Positions 35,666-46,808 of a stretch of 64,000 nucleotides of DNA are shown piece after piece. The stretch is from positions 1,522,001 to 1,586,000 of the forward strand of contig JALGQZ010000017.1 of NCBI GenBank assembly GCA_023105745.1. The letters run 5' to 3'. The stretch's first letter is position 1. Each line of letters begins with the position of its first letter. The DNA is from Austropuccinia psidii (taxonomy: Eukaryota; Basidiomycota; Pucciniomycetes; Pucciniales; Sphaerophragmiaceae). The notes under the pieces were generated by a model. That model was given only the letters and a program-made list of their open reading frames with translations. It was not told where the DNA came from and made no database searches. The position numbers and the translations under genes are program-made.

Positions 35666-35699
35666 GGGCCTAAATGGCCCAAAAGGGCCATTTAGGCCC
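35666..35699. repeat. 15-bp perfect hairpin in the D 5' LTR
   Basis: GGGCCTAAATGGCCC, loop AAAA, GGGCCATTTAGGCCC. An identical copy is at 43872-43905 in the 3' LTR. It lies in the GC-rich U3-like half, about 900 bp before the presumed transcription start. Confidence 0.85.
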
Positions 35700-36580
35700 C
35701 CTACGGTCCATACGGTCCGTAGGCCATGTACCGTGGTCCGCAGGCCTTTTAGGCCCCTTTTGGCCTAATCCAATGAGGCCAAAAGGGGGCAACCACCTAG
35801 CCCCCAAGGCCAGGTGGGTCTCAAACCACATCTGGGCCCACCTGAGCCTAAATTGGCCATATTTCCCTTGGACCCAAAATTGGCCAAAAACGCCTTGGAC
35901 ACCTTTTTGGCCATAAATCACGTAGGACTCATTTTTGGCCATGGACCACTATGAATCAATATCTCCGTCATGGCCTCTGGCAACCACCAGGGGCCACCAA
36001 ATCAGTTCATAAAACTTTTCCCTCAACTTGAGGAAAATTCTTCCATACCTCCATGCACCCCGTACCCAAGGTTGCAGGAGTGGTGCATATATGGTGTTAT
36101 ATACCATTATGCACCATTTTTGCTCAGCAATTCAATGGCGACGTTTTCAAGACTCAATTCCACCTTCTCAACTAAAGGCACCAAAATCCAACACCCATTT
36201 CAAAGGAGGACTTTTGGACTCATCAGTTGGGTAATCCATGGTGGCAAGTAGAAGACCATTCAAGGACTCCAACCACCTGGCTATGCAGGAGTTGGGTTGG
36301 TACTCTCATTCAGGATTCTTCCAAGGTTCATCCTCAGAGGTATTCCATAATTTCAATCAGTTGTCAAGGCATCAAGTATTTCAATACTCCTTGGACAACT
36401 CAATTGGTTCATACAGGCGGCAATCAATCAACCTGTATGTACTTGGCCCAAGTGGGCCAATTCATATTCCACTGTGGGAATTCAATCATACAGTTCAACT
36501 TCAAGATGGCCAGAACTGTATTGGCCCAATTCGGACAATACAGCCGGTGATCCACCTTCAGGATCAATCTTTCAGTTTTT

Positions 36581-36637
36581 CACATATACTGGCCACCTTT
36601 CAGAACCTGGGGACTTTTTCCCCAGTTAATTAATATA
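36581..36637 (+). promoter_or_regulatory. Core promoter, hairpin and self-primer segment of the D 5' LTR
   Basis: TTTTTCACATATACTGG (TATA at about 36584) is followed by CTGGGG (36607-36612), a 7-nt loop and CCCCAG (36620-36625), overlapping AGTTAATTAATATA at 36624-36637. That last segment is the exact reverse complement of the bases after the LTR (37033-37046). The arrangement recurs at 44815-44845 in the 3' LTR. Confidence 0.65.
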
Positions 36638-37032
36638 TTAGATTTATTTTTATCCTTATTTTCTTTTACATTATTAAAGTTAATAATGATAATCTTAAGT
36701 CAGTCATTAGCACCCTTTTCTCTTTTCTTTCTTCGCCTGTCAGTGGATATTGGTGGTCATATCCTTTACTAATTCCATTGTTCTTTCTGGCAGGCTGAAA
36801 CAGTGAATTGAGGATTCACTTGGTTGGCTTCTTGGCTTTTGGCTTCCTTTTATCTTTGGCCTCTGGCTTCATCCTTATTATTCTTTTTTATCTTTGCCAT
36901 ATTTGTCCTTTCTCTTGTTTCTGCTTAAGAAATATATTCTGTAGTATTTCTTATCATCTTTGGAGCTCTCCAAGTGAGTTCTTTATTCCTGAGTTCCAGG
37001 CCCTCTTGCTTCCATAAGAGTCCCTGTGACAT

Positions 37033-37046
37033 TATATTAATTAACT
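37033..37046 (+). promoter_or_regulatory. Primer-binding site complementary to the element's own LTR
   Basis: TATATTAATTAACT begins one base after the LTR end TGTGACA. It pairs perfectly over 14 bases with 36624-36637. There is no TGG as in tRNA-primed elements. Element O has the identical site at 1536-1549. Confidence 0.65.
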
Positions 37047-37775
37047 CATAATTTCTTTTCATTCTATTCATTCATTCATTCATTCATTGAAATTATGACT
37101 CTTTAATGCTTATGAAAATTAATGATTCTCCGTCACCTCTCAATTTTCTCTCATTCATTTCTTCATTCTGAAAATTGAAAGCTGACCCAAATTCTATTTC
37201 CTGTTTATCTTTTCAATCTTAATCTCAATCATCAATCTCACTTTATCCTTCATTTCAGGCGTCTTGTTATTTTGATTTTCAGATTATTCATCAAATTATA
37301 CAGACACGTTCTTCATCTCAGGATTCAATTTGATTTTCTCTTCAAGAATTTTGATTTCAGGAAGAATTCACTTGATAATTGATTTGATTGACTGATTTGG
37401 CATAATTGATATTGACTTCAAGATATTTGATTGACGTGAAGATTTTTCCATTGACTGCTGAATTTCACATCAAGATTTTGACATAAATTGATGTTTGACT
37501 CAAGAATTCATTTGACTGATTGATTTTCACTGCAAGATTTGGTTTCATTTATTTTGATTGATTGATTTTATTGACCTCAAGACTTTCATTGATTTTGATT
37601 TTTGACTTCAAGACTCATCTGATTTGATTGATTGACGGACCTGAAGACTTTAATTGATTCATTGATTTTCCCCTCAAGATTTGATTTGATTTTGATCCTC
37701 AAGACTTTTTCGGTTTTGCCTCAAGTTTTATTCAAGTTTTGATTCTTTTTATTTAAATTTTACTCTTATTCAATC
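37047..37775 (+). other. Untranslated leader of element D
   Basis: T-rich leader of about 730 nt with many ttgatt/ctcaaga words. No gene. It ends in ATG of gag at 37776. Confidence 0.6.
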
Positions 37776-39093
37776 ATGCCACTCCAACACTCACCTCCTG
37801 CAAGACAGACCAGGTCCCAGGCTCGAACTCAAGCTGTTCTTACTCCTACTCCAAGAGTTCCCCTTGATGGCACCCCAGCAGTTCCTCAACTGAGGGCCCA
37901 ATTAGATAGAGGACCCCGCATGGAAGGAAGGAAGAGTGCCAAGAAGATCAAATTCTTTTTCAGGAGTAGTTGGCGGTTTTCCAGGCATGTCAAGGACTAG
38001 TTTCAAAGGTCCAGGTGGAGACGGTGAAGAGGAGGAGGAGAATTCTGTGGAAGAGGAAGAGTCTGAAGGTACTGAAGGTGTTCCTGCTCCGGTGGGGGCA
38101 TCCCAAGGTACTGGAAGACCAACTCTAGCCCAGTCTGATCAGCCTGTCTCTCACCAATCTGAACAATCTTTATTGGCCATTGTGCAGCAAATGAATCAGA
38201 TCATGGCCAATCTTCAATCAGCTTCTTCTTTTGATTCATCAAGACCACAAGCCTTCAAGACTCCATCTATGAAGGCACCAGAATGCTTTGATGGGACTCA
38301 GCCCTTCAAAGTCAGAAGCTTTAATCAATCTTGTCAACTCATCTTTCATAACAATCCGGCAAACTTCTCTCAAGATAGAAAGAAGGTTCTTTATGCCACT
38401 TCATTCTTAGTTGGCAGGGCTGAAAAATGGATTGAGCCTTATCTTTCCAATCTCAATAATCAAGACTCAAGTTACCTTCTCAATTCCTGGCCACTGTTTG
38501 AATCCCAATTGTTCACTTTATTTGGAGACCCAAATGAAGCTAGAAAAGCTGAAGCAGAATTGGATGGCCTTAGGATGAAAGAAGGTGGGCATGTTGCTTT
38601 ATATATTGCCAATTTCAGGAGTTTGCTTTCAAGAATTGGGGATTGGGGTTAAAGGGCTCTTATTCATCATTTCAGGAAGGGCTTGGCCTCCAGAATTCTG
38701 GATCAATTATCCTCCCATCCTTCAAATATTTATTCTCTTCAAGACTTAATGGACGTCAGCCTGGAACTTGATACCAGGTACCATGAGAGGCAAAAGGAGA
38801 AGAATCATCATCAAGAGAAGAAGCCTGAAGCCTTGAAGTCTCACTCTTCTCATCATCAAGTTTCTTCAAGCTCAAGGCATAAGAAGAAATCTCATTCTCA
38901 AAAGCGGGACAAGCCCCATTATTCCTTGTTGAATAAGGACTTCAAATTGAAGGGTTCTGAAAAAGAGAGAAGAATCAAAGAGGGCTTGTGTACCTATTGT
39001 AGTGGGAAGCATAGTTTTGAGTCCTGTGTCAAAAGGCCTCAAAATAAGCTTACCCAACCGTCAGGCAGTTTTCCCAGCCAGGGAAAAGCCTGA
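37776..39093 (+). pseudogene. gag of element D
   Basis: ATG at 37776 gives MPLQHSPPARQTRSQ and VPLDGTPAVPQL. A frameshift near 37,930 leads to the frame starting PRRSNSFSGVVGGFPGM. An acidic stretch (EEEENSVEEEESEGTE) and the capsid-like region (FKTPSMKAPECFDGTQPFKV, ATSFLVGRAEKWIEPYLS, FGDPNEARKAEAELDGLRM) follow. A TAA at about 38,650 replaces GAA of sibling C (GDWGERA). The C-terminal part has ILDQLSSHPSNIYSLQDLMD, basic repeats, and the knuckle CTYCSGKHSFESC (CX2CX3HX4C). The frame ends at TGA 39091-39093. Confidence 0.88.
39081..39087 (+). promoter_or_regulatory. Candidate -1 ribosomal frameshift heptamer GGGAAAA, element D
   Basis: G_GGA_AAA in gag phase, followed by GCC and the gag stop TGA. 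The -1 frame is open through the stop and reads GKSLSEDHVVFNGLHSFPSR, the start of pol. Confidence 0.65.
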
Positions 39094-41363
39094 GTGAAGA
39101 TCATGTTGTGTTCAATGGTCTTCACAGTTTTCCTTCCAGAGCACAATTGTGCATTCTGAATACTGGTGTCAAAAGTTCTCTTAAATTTTTTGTTTTTTCT
39201 TCTCTTTCTGATGTGTTTACAGTATTCTCATTGATTCTGGTGCTACACACTCATTTATTGCAAAGCAGTTTGTTCACAAGTACTCATTGACTATGTCAGA
39301 ACTCCAAGAGAAGATTCCTCTTATCATTTTGGACTCCTCTGAGTCCCCTTTCCTATTTGTTACTCACCATACTAAATATATGGTTGAGCTCCCTACCTTC
39401 CCAAGCTTTGAATGGAACTTTTTAGTTATTGATACTCCCAAGGAAGAAGACCTCATATTGGGCTTTGACTTTCTCAATCATTTTAATCCTTCTATTGATT
39501 GGAGGCAAGGGCTGATCACCTTTAATCCTGATCATTTGGACTATTCTGATCCTTCTAACTCTGTCCGTAATGACTTTTCTTCTGCCAAATCTTGTGCAGC
39601 TCTGGTTGGTGATTCTAGAACACCATCATTTCCGTCTTCTGTCCATATTCCTTCCCGTAATTCCCCACAGTCATTACTATCTCCTAGAGCTGAAGTCTTC
39701 AAAGAGATTCAAGATGTTGGGGAAGATAATTCTGTATCTTCACTTCACCTCTTGTTTGGGAATATGGACCTTCCTCCTTCACCTTATCATGACTCCCTGG
39801 AGAAGTTGTGGGATGAAGAGGAAGAGCCAGAAGAAGTAGAAACCGTGATGAAGGTTGTTCCTCCTGTCTATCACCAATACTTGGTTGTATTCTCCAAGGT
39901 GAAAGCAGAGAAACTTCCTCCTCACCGCGCCTGTGCTCATCATATCAAACTGGAGGGGGCTCTACCTCCAGTTGGGGTGATCTACTCTTTATTTAAACAA
40001 GAGTCAGATACACTCAGGGCCTACATTTCAGAGAATTTAGAGAAAGGTTTCATCCAGCCAAGCTCCTCTTCAACAGGAGCACCTGTCCTCTTTGTCAAAA
40101 AGAAAGATGGTGGCCTCCGTTTGTGTGTTGATTACCGCAAACTCAATGCTGTTACTAGGAAGAACAAGTATCCTGTTCCTCCTATGAATCAGCTTCTCAA
40201 TGTCTTTAATGGTTCTTCTATTTTCTCCAAGATTGATCTGCGTGGTGCATATAACCTGCTCAGAATCAAGGAGGGTGATGAACACTTGACTTGTTTTAGA
40301 ACTAAATATGGCAGTTATGAATACTTGGCTATGCCATTTGGGCTCACCAATGCTCCTGCTTCTTTTCAAAATCTTGTCAATGATATCTTTCAAGATCTTC
40401 TCGATGTTTATGTTGTGGTTGACTTAGATGACATTATGGTCTTTTCCAAATCTGAGAAAGAAAATGTCACTCATGTGTCCACTGTTCTTTCCAGACTCAG
40501 AGCCAATAACCTTTTTGCTAAGGCGTCCAAATGCCTGTTTCATGTTTCAAGCGTGGAATATCTTGGTTATGTAGTTTCTTCTGAAGGCCTCAAGATGGAC
40601 CAAGCAAAAGTCCAGCAGATTCTCAATTGGCCACCTCCAAGAAACCTCAAGGCTCTTCAATCCTTCCTTGGCTTTGCCAACTTCTACTGCCGTTTCATCA
40701 AGAATTATTCAAAGAAGATCAGTTCACTCACCAGTTTCCTCAAGAAAGATTCCTGTTTTCCCCTCAATGAGGAAGCTCTTAGTCAGTTTCACCAACTCAA
40801 AGAGGCTTTCACCACCGCTCCAATCCTTCTCTACCCACCATTGTAGAGACCAATGCATCAGATTATGCTTTGGGTGCTGTGCTGAGTCAGGTCTCTGACT
40901 CAGGAAAACATCCCATTGCATTTGACAGCCGCAAGCTTATCCCAGCAGAGCTCAATTACGAAATTAATGACAAGGAACTCCTTGGTATTGTCTGGGCGCT
41001 CAAGCGCTGGAGGGCTTTTCTTTTTTACTGTCTTCCCCTTTTGAAGTTCTTACCAATCACTCTTCCCTTCAATACTTCATGACCTCCAAAGTACTCACTT
41101 GCCGTCAAGCCCTTTGGGCTGAATTCCTTTCTGACTTTCACTTCTCAATCACTTACCGCCCTGGCCGCCTAGCTACTCTTCCGGATGCCTTATCACGTCA
41201 GGATGACGTTTATCCGGAGAGGGGGGAGGTTTTCATCAGCAAGAATCCAATGCATTTTCATCAAATCATTAAGCAAGATGAAGTTCAACCCTCAAAGTTT
41301 TTTGCAGTCAAAGTGCAATCTTTTCCAAATTTGATTGATTCAATTCAGAAGCAATTATGGTAA
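39088..41363 (+). pseudogene. pol part 1 of element D: protease, reverse transcriptase, RNase H
   Basis: A one-base loss near 39,215 separates the pol start from the protease LIDSGATHSFIAK (DSG kept). From 39287 the frame is open to 40846. It holds the reverse transcriptase with KIDLRGAYN (motif A) intact, [14 protein letters not shown], and DLDDIMVF where siblings have YLDD: the tyrosine is changed. Near 40,840 about 16 bp are missing compared with C, between two AATCCTT words, which shifts frame into RNase H (ASDYALGAVLSQVSDSGKHP, ELLGIVWALKRWRAF). Another shift is near 41,020, and a TAA near 41,360 follows KQLW, where E has CAA. Confidence 0.88.
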
Positions 41364-42725
41364 GATCCCCAGTACAGAAGTATCCTTGAAGATTTGGGTA
41401 AAGGTAAATCTGTCCAAGATTATTCTCTTGATTCCTCCTCCCAACTTTTTCTTTTCAAAGATTGGGTGGTAGTCCCAAATGACTCCACAATTCAACTTAG
41501 TATTCTTCAAAAGCGTCATGATTCTCCTCTAGGTGGCCACACTGGCCAAGATAAGACTCTCAAACTTGTCAAGCGGGATTTCCACTGGTCCGGCATGACC
41601 CAATTTACTTTCCTCAAACCTCTTCCAATTCCAAATGTCCCTTGGATTTGTCTGTTAATGGACTTCATCACTCAACTGCTGCTGTGCAATTCCTTTGATT
41701 CAATTCTGGTCATAGTGGACAGATTCTCGAAAATGGCAATTTTTATTCCAACAATGTCTTCAATCACTTCCCTGGAGTTGGCCCATTTATTAATCAAGAA
41801 TATCTTTTCAAAGCATGGCCTTCCATTAAGCATTGTCAGTGATAGAGGTTCACACTTTGTTTCTTCCTTTTGGACCAATCTTTGTCAGCAGCTCAAGATT
41901 TCAAGAGACTTGTAAACTGCTTACCATCCAGAAACTGATGGACAGACAGAGAGGGTAAATCAGATACTAGAACAGTATCTTCGGACATATGTCAGTTATC
42001 ATCAAGATGATTGAAACCCCTGGCTCCCTCTGGCTGAATTTGCCTACAATAATTCTGATCATTCTTCAACCAAGCAATCCCCGTTTTTCACTGTTTATGG
42101 AAGAGATCCACATTTTGATTCAGTTCACATCACTCAAGACACTCCTGCTGGAGAGTTATCAACAAAAATCCAATCAGTACAGCAAGATGTCAAGAGAGAA
42201 CTTGAAGCTTCCATAAACCGGTTTAAGAGGTATGCAGATAAAGGTAGAGCAAGTCCACCTGTTTTCAATCCTGGTGACATGGTATGGCTTTCCTCCAAGA
42301 ATATCAAATCAACCAGACCCACCCAAAAACGATCCAAAAGATGGTTGGGTCCTTTTCCAATCTTGAAGAAAGTCAGTTCTCATGCTTATCACCTCAAGCT
42401 TCCATCCCAATGGAAATCCGTCCACCCAGTCTTCCATATCTCCCTTCTGGAACCAGTAAAGACATCAACAATCCCAAATCGGCATCAAGAGCCTCCTCCT
42501 CCAATTACCATTGAAGAAGAAGAGGAATGGGAAGTCTCTCAAGTACTGGATTCAAAGCTCAAGAGGAGAAAGTTATGGTATCTGGTGGAATGGAAAGGTT
42601 TCAGCCAAGACCCAGAAAGATTCACTTGGGAACCAGCCGAAAACCTCAAGAATTGTCCTGATCTTGTCAAAGATTTCCATTCTTTGTATCCTGACAAGCC
42701 AGGACCCAATTCTTCAGAAGCTTGA
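41364..42725 (+). pseudogene. pol part 2 of element D: integrase and chromodomain
   Basis: The histidine half of the zinc domain is present (LQKRHDSPLGGHTGQDKT), but the text jumps from MTQF to FLKPLPIP. The segment with the CxxC present in C and E has been deleted in frame. The core keeps D (MDFITQL) and D (SIVSDRGSHF), then stops TAA (after SRD L) and, further on, TGA in DD-stop-NPWLP; E is kept in [10 protein letters not shown]. The tail has GPFPILKKVSSHAYHLKLP and a well-preserved chromodomain (EEEWEVSQVLDSKLKRRKLW, WKGFSQDPERFTWEP). Confidence 0.88.
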
Positions 42726-42731
42726 TCTTTT

Positions 42732-42847
42732 ATGGTGCTTGGTGGGGAGAGGAATTACCAAAAGTAAGTCCCACTCCTGGTATGCACCCCTAGGGGTATT
42801 CTACTCCTCTTTTGTTGTAAGCATCACCTTGGCCACTCTGTGAGCAC
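42732..42847 (+). repeat. 3'-UTR module, copy 1, element D
   Basis: ATGGTGCTTGGTGGGG ... agtaagtccc ... CACCTTGGCCACTCTGTGAGCAC, starting just after the pol stop, like the C copy. Confidence 0.75.
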
Positions 42848-43003
42848 TTTGCAATTTAGACACAGATTTGTTGGCCTGGCTTTCAACATCAAGTCCAAAA
42901 TTATGGCCATTTTTCACTTGGGGAAATGGACCATTCATTTTCATTTTTTCTTTCCAAGTTTTCCAATTCAAGACACTCCTTAATCAAATTGATATCATTA
43001 TTT

Positions 43004-43113
43004 ATGGCACTGGCGGGGTTGGTAACTTCCAAAAGTAAGTTCCTCTCCTGGTGTGCACTTCCCTGAGGGGTCTACAATCTGTCAAAACATCACCTTGGCC
43101 ACTCTGTGAGCAC
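43004..43113 (+). repeat. 3'-UTR module, copy 2, element D
   Basis: atggcactggcggggtt ... aaaagtaagttcctctcctgg ... CACCTTGGCCACTCTGTGAG. Its first block is more diverged than its last. Confidence 0.72.
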
Positions 43114-43528
43114 CTGGCATCAAATTCTTTCATCCAGGTCCTTGGCCACTTTCAAAAATCAACTGTTGTAATCCGTGGTGAAGATTGGATTCCTCCTCAA
43201 AATTCATTTTCTCTTTTATTTTTCTTTTTCTTTCTTTATATCTGTTTCTTTTCTCTTTTATTCTTTATATTTTCTTAAAATTCTTTTCTTATAACTCTTT
43301 AATGCCAAATCTTCATGTCAAATCACGTTTTCAACATTGTCAAAGCCAAATTTCAAGAGAAGACCAAGTCAACCTCAATTCATATGCCAACAAGTTTATC
43401 AGTTCAATTTTTTCTTTTCAAGATTCAATGCCTCTGGAATCCCTACGTTCAAATCCGTCTCAATAGCCTCAACAGGCTTCTACCTTATCTTGGTGCTCAG
43501 GAGCTCACCATTAAAGGTAGGGGGGTAC
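43114..43528 (+). other. 3' end of the internal region of D with polypurine tract
   Basis: T-rich, no gene seen; the short frames here are not shared with C or E. It ends ggtgctcaggagctcacc, then the tract aaggtaggggggtac (43514-43528) against the 3' LTR. Confidence 0.65.
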
Positions 43529-45239
43529 TGTCACAACCACGAGTTTGACCCTACTCCTTGATGGTTGTGACAATCCAACCTGGGGCCAATTGGCCACGTC
43601 ATATCATTTATGGCCCATTGGCCCCCTTTGGGTGTCCAATGGCTCTTATGGCACAACCCATCCCAATGGCCATTTATGGCCTCCATCATCTTTTATGGCC
43701 TCAGGCCATACCCTGCCGTCATTGGCCCTCTTGGTCAATTCACACCTCACCAACCCCCAGGCCTTCATCATTGATTTTGGGCCTGGGGGGTCCTTTTTGT
43801 CTTCTAGAGGTCTCCAGGCCTCCTAGCCATCACCAGTGGATCCAGGCCCCCCCTTTTCATTAGGGGGTCTTGGGCCTAAATGGCCCAAAAGGGCCATTTA
43901 GGCCCCCTACGGTCTGTACGGTCTGTTGTCCGCGGTCCGCAGGCCTTTTGGGCCCCTTTTGGCCTAATCCAATGAGGTCAAAAGGGGCCAAAGGGGGCAA
44001 CCACCTAGCCCCCAAGGCCAGGTGGGTCTCAAACTAAATCTGGGCCCACCTGAGTCTAAATTGGCCATATTTTCCTTGGACCCAAAATTGGCCAAAAACG
44101 CCTTGGACACCTTTTTGGCCATAAATCACGTAGGACTCATTTTTGGCCATGGACCACTATGGATCAATATCTCCGTCATGGCCTCTGGCAACCACCAGGG
44201 GCTACCAAATCAGTTCATCAAGCTTTTCCCTCAACTTAAGGAAAATTCTTCCATACCTCCATGCACCCCGTAGCCAAGGTTGCAGGAGTGGTGCATATAT
44301 GGTGTTATATACCATTATGCACCATTTTTGCTCAGAAATTCAATGGCGACGTTTTCAGGACTCAATTCCACCTTCTCAACTCAAGGCACCAAAATCTAAC
44401 GCCCATTTCAAAGGAGGACTTTTGGACTCATCAGTTGGGTAATCTATGGCGGCAAGCAGAAGGCCATTCAAGGACTCCAACCACCTGGCTATGCAGGAGT
44501 TGGGTTGGTACTATCATTCAGGATTCTTCCAAGGTTCATCCTCAGAGGTATTCCATCATTTCAATCAGTTGTCAAGGCATCAAGTATTTCAATACTCCTT
44601 GGACAACTCAATTGGTTCATACAGGTGGCAATCAATCAACCTGTATGTACTTGGCCCAAGCGGGCCAATTCATATTCCACTGTGGGAATTCAATCACACA
44701 GTTCAATTTCAAGATGGCCAGAACTGTATTGGCCCAATTCGGACAATACAGCTGGTGATCCACCTTCAGGATCAATCTTTCAGTTTTTCACATATACTGG
44801 CCACCTTTCAGCACCTGGGGACTTTTTCCCCAGTTAATTAATATATTAGATTTATTTTTATCCTTATTTTCTTTTACATTATTAAAGTTAATACTGATAA
44901 TCTTAGGTCAGTCATTAGCACCCTTTTCTCTTTTCTTTCTTCGCCTGTCAGTGGATATTGGTGGTCATATCCTTTACTAATTCCATTGTTCTTTCTGGCA
45001 GGCTGAAACAGTGAATTGAGGATTCACTTGGTTGGCTTCTTGGCTTTTGGCTTCCTTTTATCTTTGGCCTGTGGCTTCATCCTTATTATTCTTTTTTATC
45101 TTTGGCATATTTGTCCTTTCTCTTGTTTCTGCTTAAGAAATATATTCTGTAGTATTTCTTATCATCTTTGGAGCCCTCCAAGTGAGTTCTTGATTCCTGA
45201 GTGCCAGGCCCTCTTGCTTCCATAAGAGCCCCTGTGACA
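43529..45239 (+). repeat. 3' LTR of element D
   Basis: Copy of 35359-37031 with about 38 bp net extra, largely an added ggcc-rich stretch near 43,670-43,715. Hairpin core at 44815-44833 and primer segment 44832-44845. The end TGTGACA is at 45239. Confidence 0.93.
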
Positions 45240-45845
45240 GGTGGTGGCCTCCATCTGTGTGTTTCTTATCACAAACTAAATGCTGTTACCAGAACAAACA
45301 AATATCGTGTTCCTCCTATGAATCAGCTTCTAACTGTTTTTAATAGCTCTTCTCTCTTTTCCAAGATTGATATATGTGTTGCATAAAATCTGCTCAGAAT
45401 CAAGGAAAGTGATTAACATTTCAAAGCTTGTAGAAGTGAAGATGGCAGTTATGAATATTTGGTTATATCATTTGGGCTTACCAATGCTCCTGCCTCTTTC
45501 TAAGAAATTTTCAATGACATTTTTTATAATCTTCTTGATATTCATGTTGTGGTTTATTTGAATGAAGTTATGCTCTTTTCCAAATCTGAAGAAGAACATT
45601 TCACTAATGTGTCCACTGCTCTTGCCAGGATCAGAGCAATTAACCTCTTTGCTAAAGCTTCAAAGTTCCTTTTTCATGCTTCAAGTGCTAAATATTTAGG
45701 TTAAATTGTTTCTTAACAAGACCCAAATATAGAAAGAGAAAAATTCTAGAGAACTCTTAATTGTCCTCCTCCAAGAAACCTCATGGCTCTTGGATCATTC
45801 CTTGGCTTTGACACCTTCTGTTAGACACTTTCAACAACACAAAGA
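45240..45845 (+). pseudogene. pol, continued, element O: reverse transcriptase remnants
   Basis: Starts with the D duplication GGTGG, then GGLHLCVSYHKLNAVTR, VPPMNQLLTVFNSSS and FSKIDICVA (motif A aspartate kept). Later text is broken by stops. By comparison with D there is a deletion near 45,823 (from the SFLGF block to the QLKEA block). The copy stops where the minus-oriented LTR of element E starts. Confidence 0.8.
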
Positions 45846-46521
45846 GGTCACACAGGGGCTCTTCTAAATGAAGAGGGCCTGGCACTCAGTGAACAGACTT
45901 ACTGATGGAGGGCTCAGAATAAAATACTCAATTGATAAAAGATATGAGAGAAAAACAAAAGCAATAATAAAGAGCCAACCACAAATAATCCTGTACCACT
46001 GTTTCATCATTTTCAGAAAATAGAAAAGGATTAATAAAGGATATGGCCACCAGGACTCTACTGAACAGGTGAGGGAAGGCAAAGACTAACTTAATAACTA
46101 ATAAAATAATATTTCTTAATGAGAAATAACATAATATTAAATAATAAATCCAATATTTTAATTAACTGGGGGAAAAACCCCCAGGCGGGTGAAAGGGGGC
46201 TGCTATATGTGAAAAAGTGCCAGCCTGGTGTTTGAGTGTTGAGAAACCATGATTGTATGATTGAGAAACCTGTATTTCAGATGTGAAACTGTATTGGTGT
46301 ATCCAATTCAGTTATTTGAATCAATACAGGTATTTGCACCAGTATTGAGGACAGGCCTGTATTTGGTGAATCCTGTATTTGGGTTTTGCCTGTATTGAGC
46401 TGTATTGAGAATTGGAACTGTATTTGGTGAATCTTCCATGACACCCCTTGCTGATTAGGTGTTGAAAGATTTTCCATTAGTAATGAGTGGTAATGCCCTG
46501 CCTGTCTCCATGGCTGTGATA
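45846..46521 (-). repeat. 3' LTR of element E
   Basis: In element sense it runs from TATCACAGCC (TGTCACAACC in D) to gaagagcccctgtgtga. Core hairpin CTGGGGG...CCCCCAG at 46166-46184, followed in element sense by AGTTAATTAAAATATT. The left border is imprecise by a few bases. Confidence 0.8.
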
Positions 46522-46540
46522 TTATCCCCCTCTTGAAAGT
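46522..46540 (-). other. Polypurine tract of element E
   Basis: Element sense tttcaagagggggata adjoins the LTR and is preceded by ttatggtgctcagagctcacc, as in C and D. Confidence 0.7.
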
Positions 46541-46808
46541 GGTGAGCTCTGAGCACCATAAAAGTAATGACTCTTGATAAGATCAACTGATTTGTCCTTC
46601 CCCCCAATTCCCAATTTTCATCTCTCAAAGTTTCTATTCATAAATCATAATTTCAGCCCCTTTCAGTTTCATAACTTGTAGGTCCTTCTTTTTTGTCTTG
46701 ATTCTGATTCTTCTTCACTTGATAACTGTCTTCACTTCATCAATTCTTTCTGCTATTTCTTTGATCTTCTCCTCATTGCAGAGTTCTTCACTCATTTTGT
46801 CTTGAGTC

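Larger units (their letters stand above)
35359..37031 (+). repeat. 5' LTR of element D
   Basis: TGTCACAACC...TGTGACA. The first third is GC-rich with ggcc words, the rest AT-rich. It contains a subterminal inverted repeat, a 15-bp perfect hairpin, the promoter-hairpin core, and a final motif shared with all lineage-1 LTRs (ccaggccctc...agagtccctgtgaca). Long frames here are compositional and are not conserved in phase. Confidence 0.93.
35359..45239 (+). mobile_element. Element D: complete lineage-1 Ty3/gypsy retrotransposon, 9.9 kb
   Basis: LTRs of 1,673 and 1,711 bp flank gag and pol. It sits in the reverse transcriptase of element O. The flanks GATGG (35354-35358) and GGTGG (45240-45244) are a 5-bp duplication with one change, and removing D restores O's sequence across KKDGGLRLCVD. 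The two LTRs differ by about 3 percent over 300 bp by eye plus a few indels. D therefore inserted later than C. Confidence 0.93.

Noticed and set aside
35375..36633. Several 60-130 codon frames in the D LTRs (also 43545-44841)
   Set aside because: They lie inside LTRs, overlap each other on both strands, and follow the GC-rich repeated words; indels between the two LTRs do not respect the frame.
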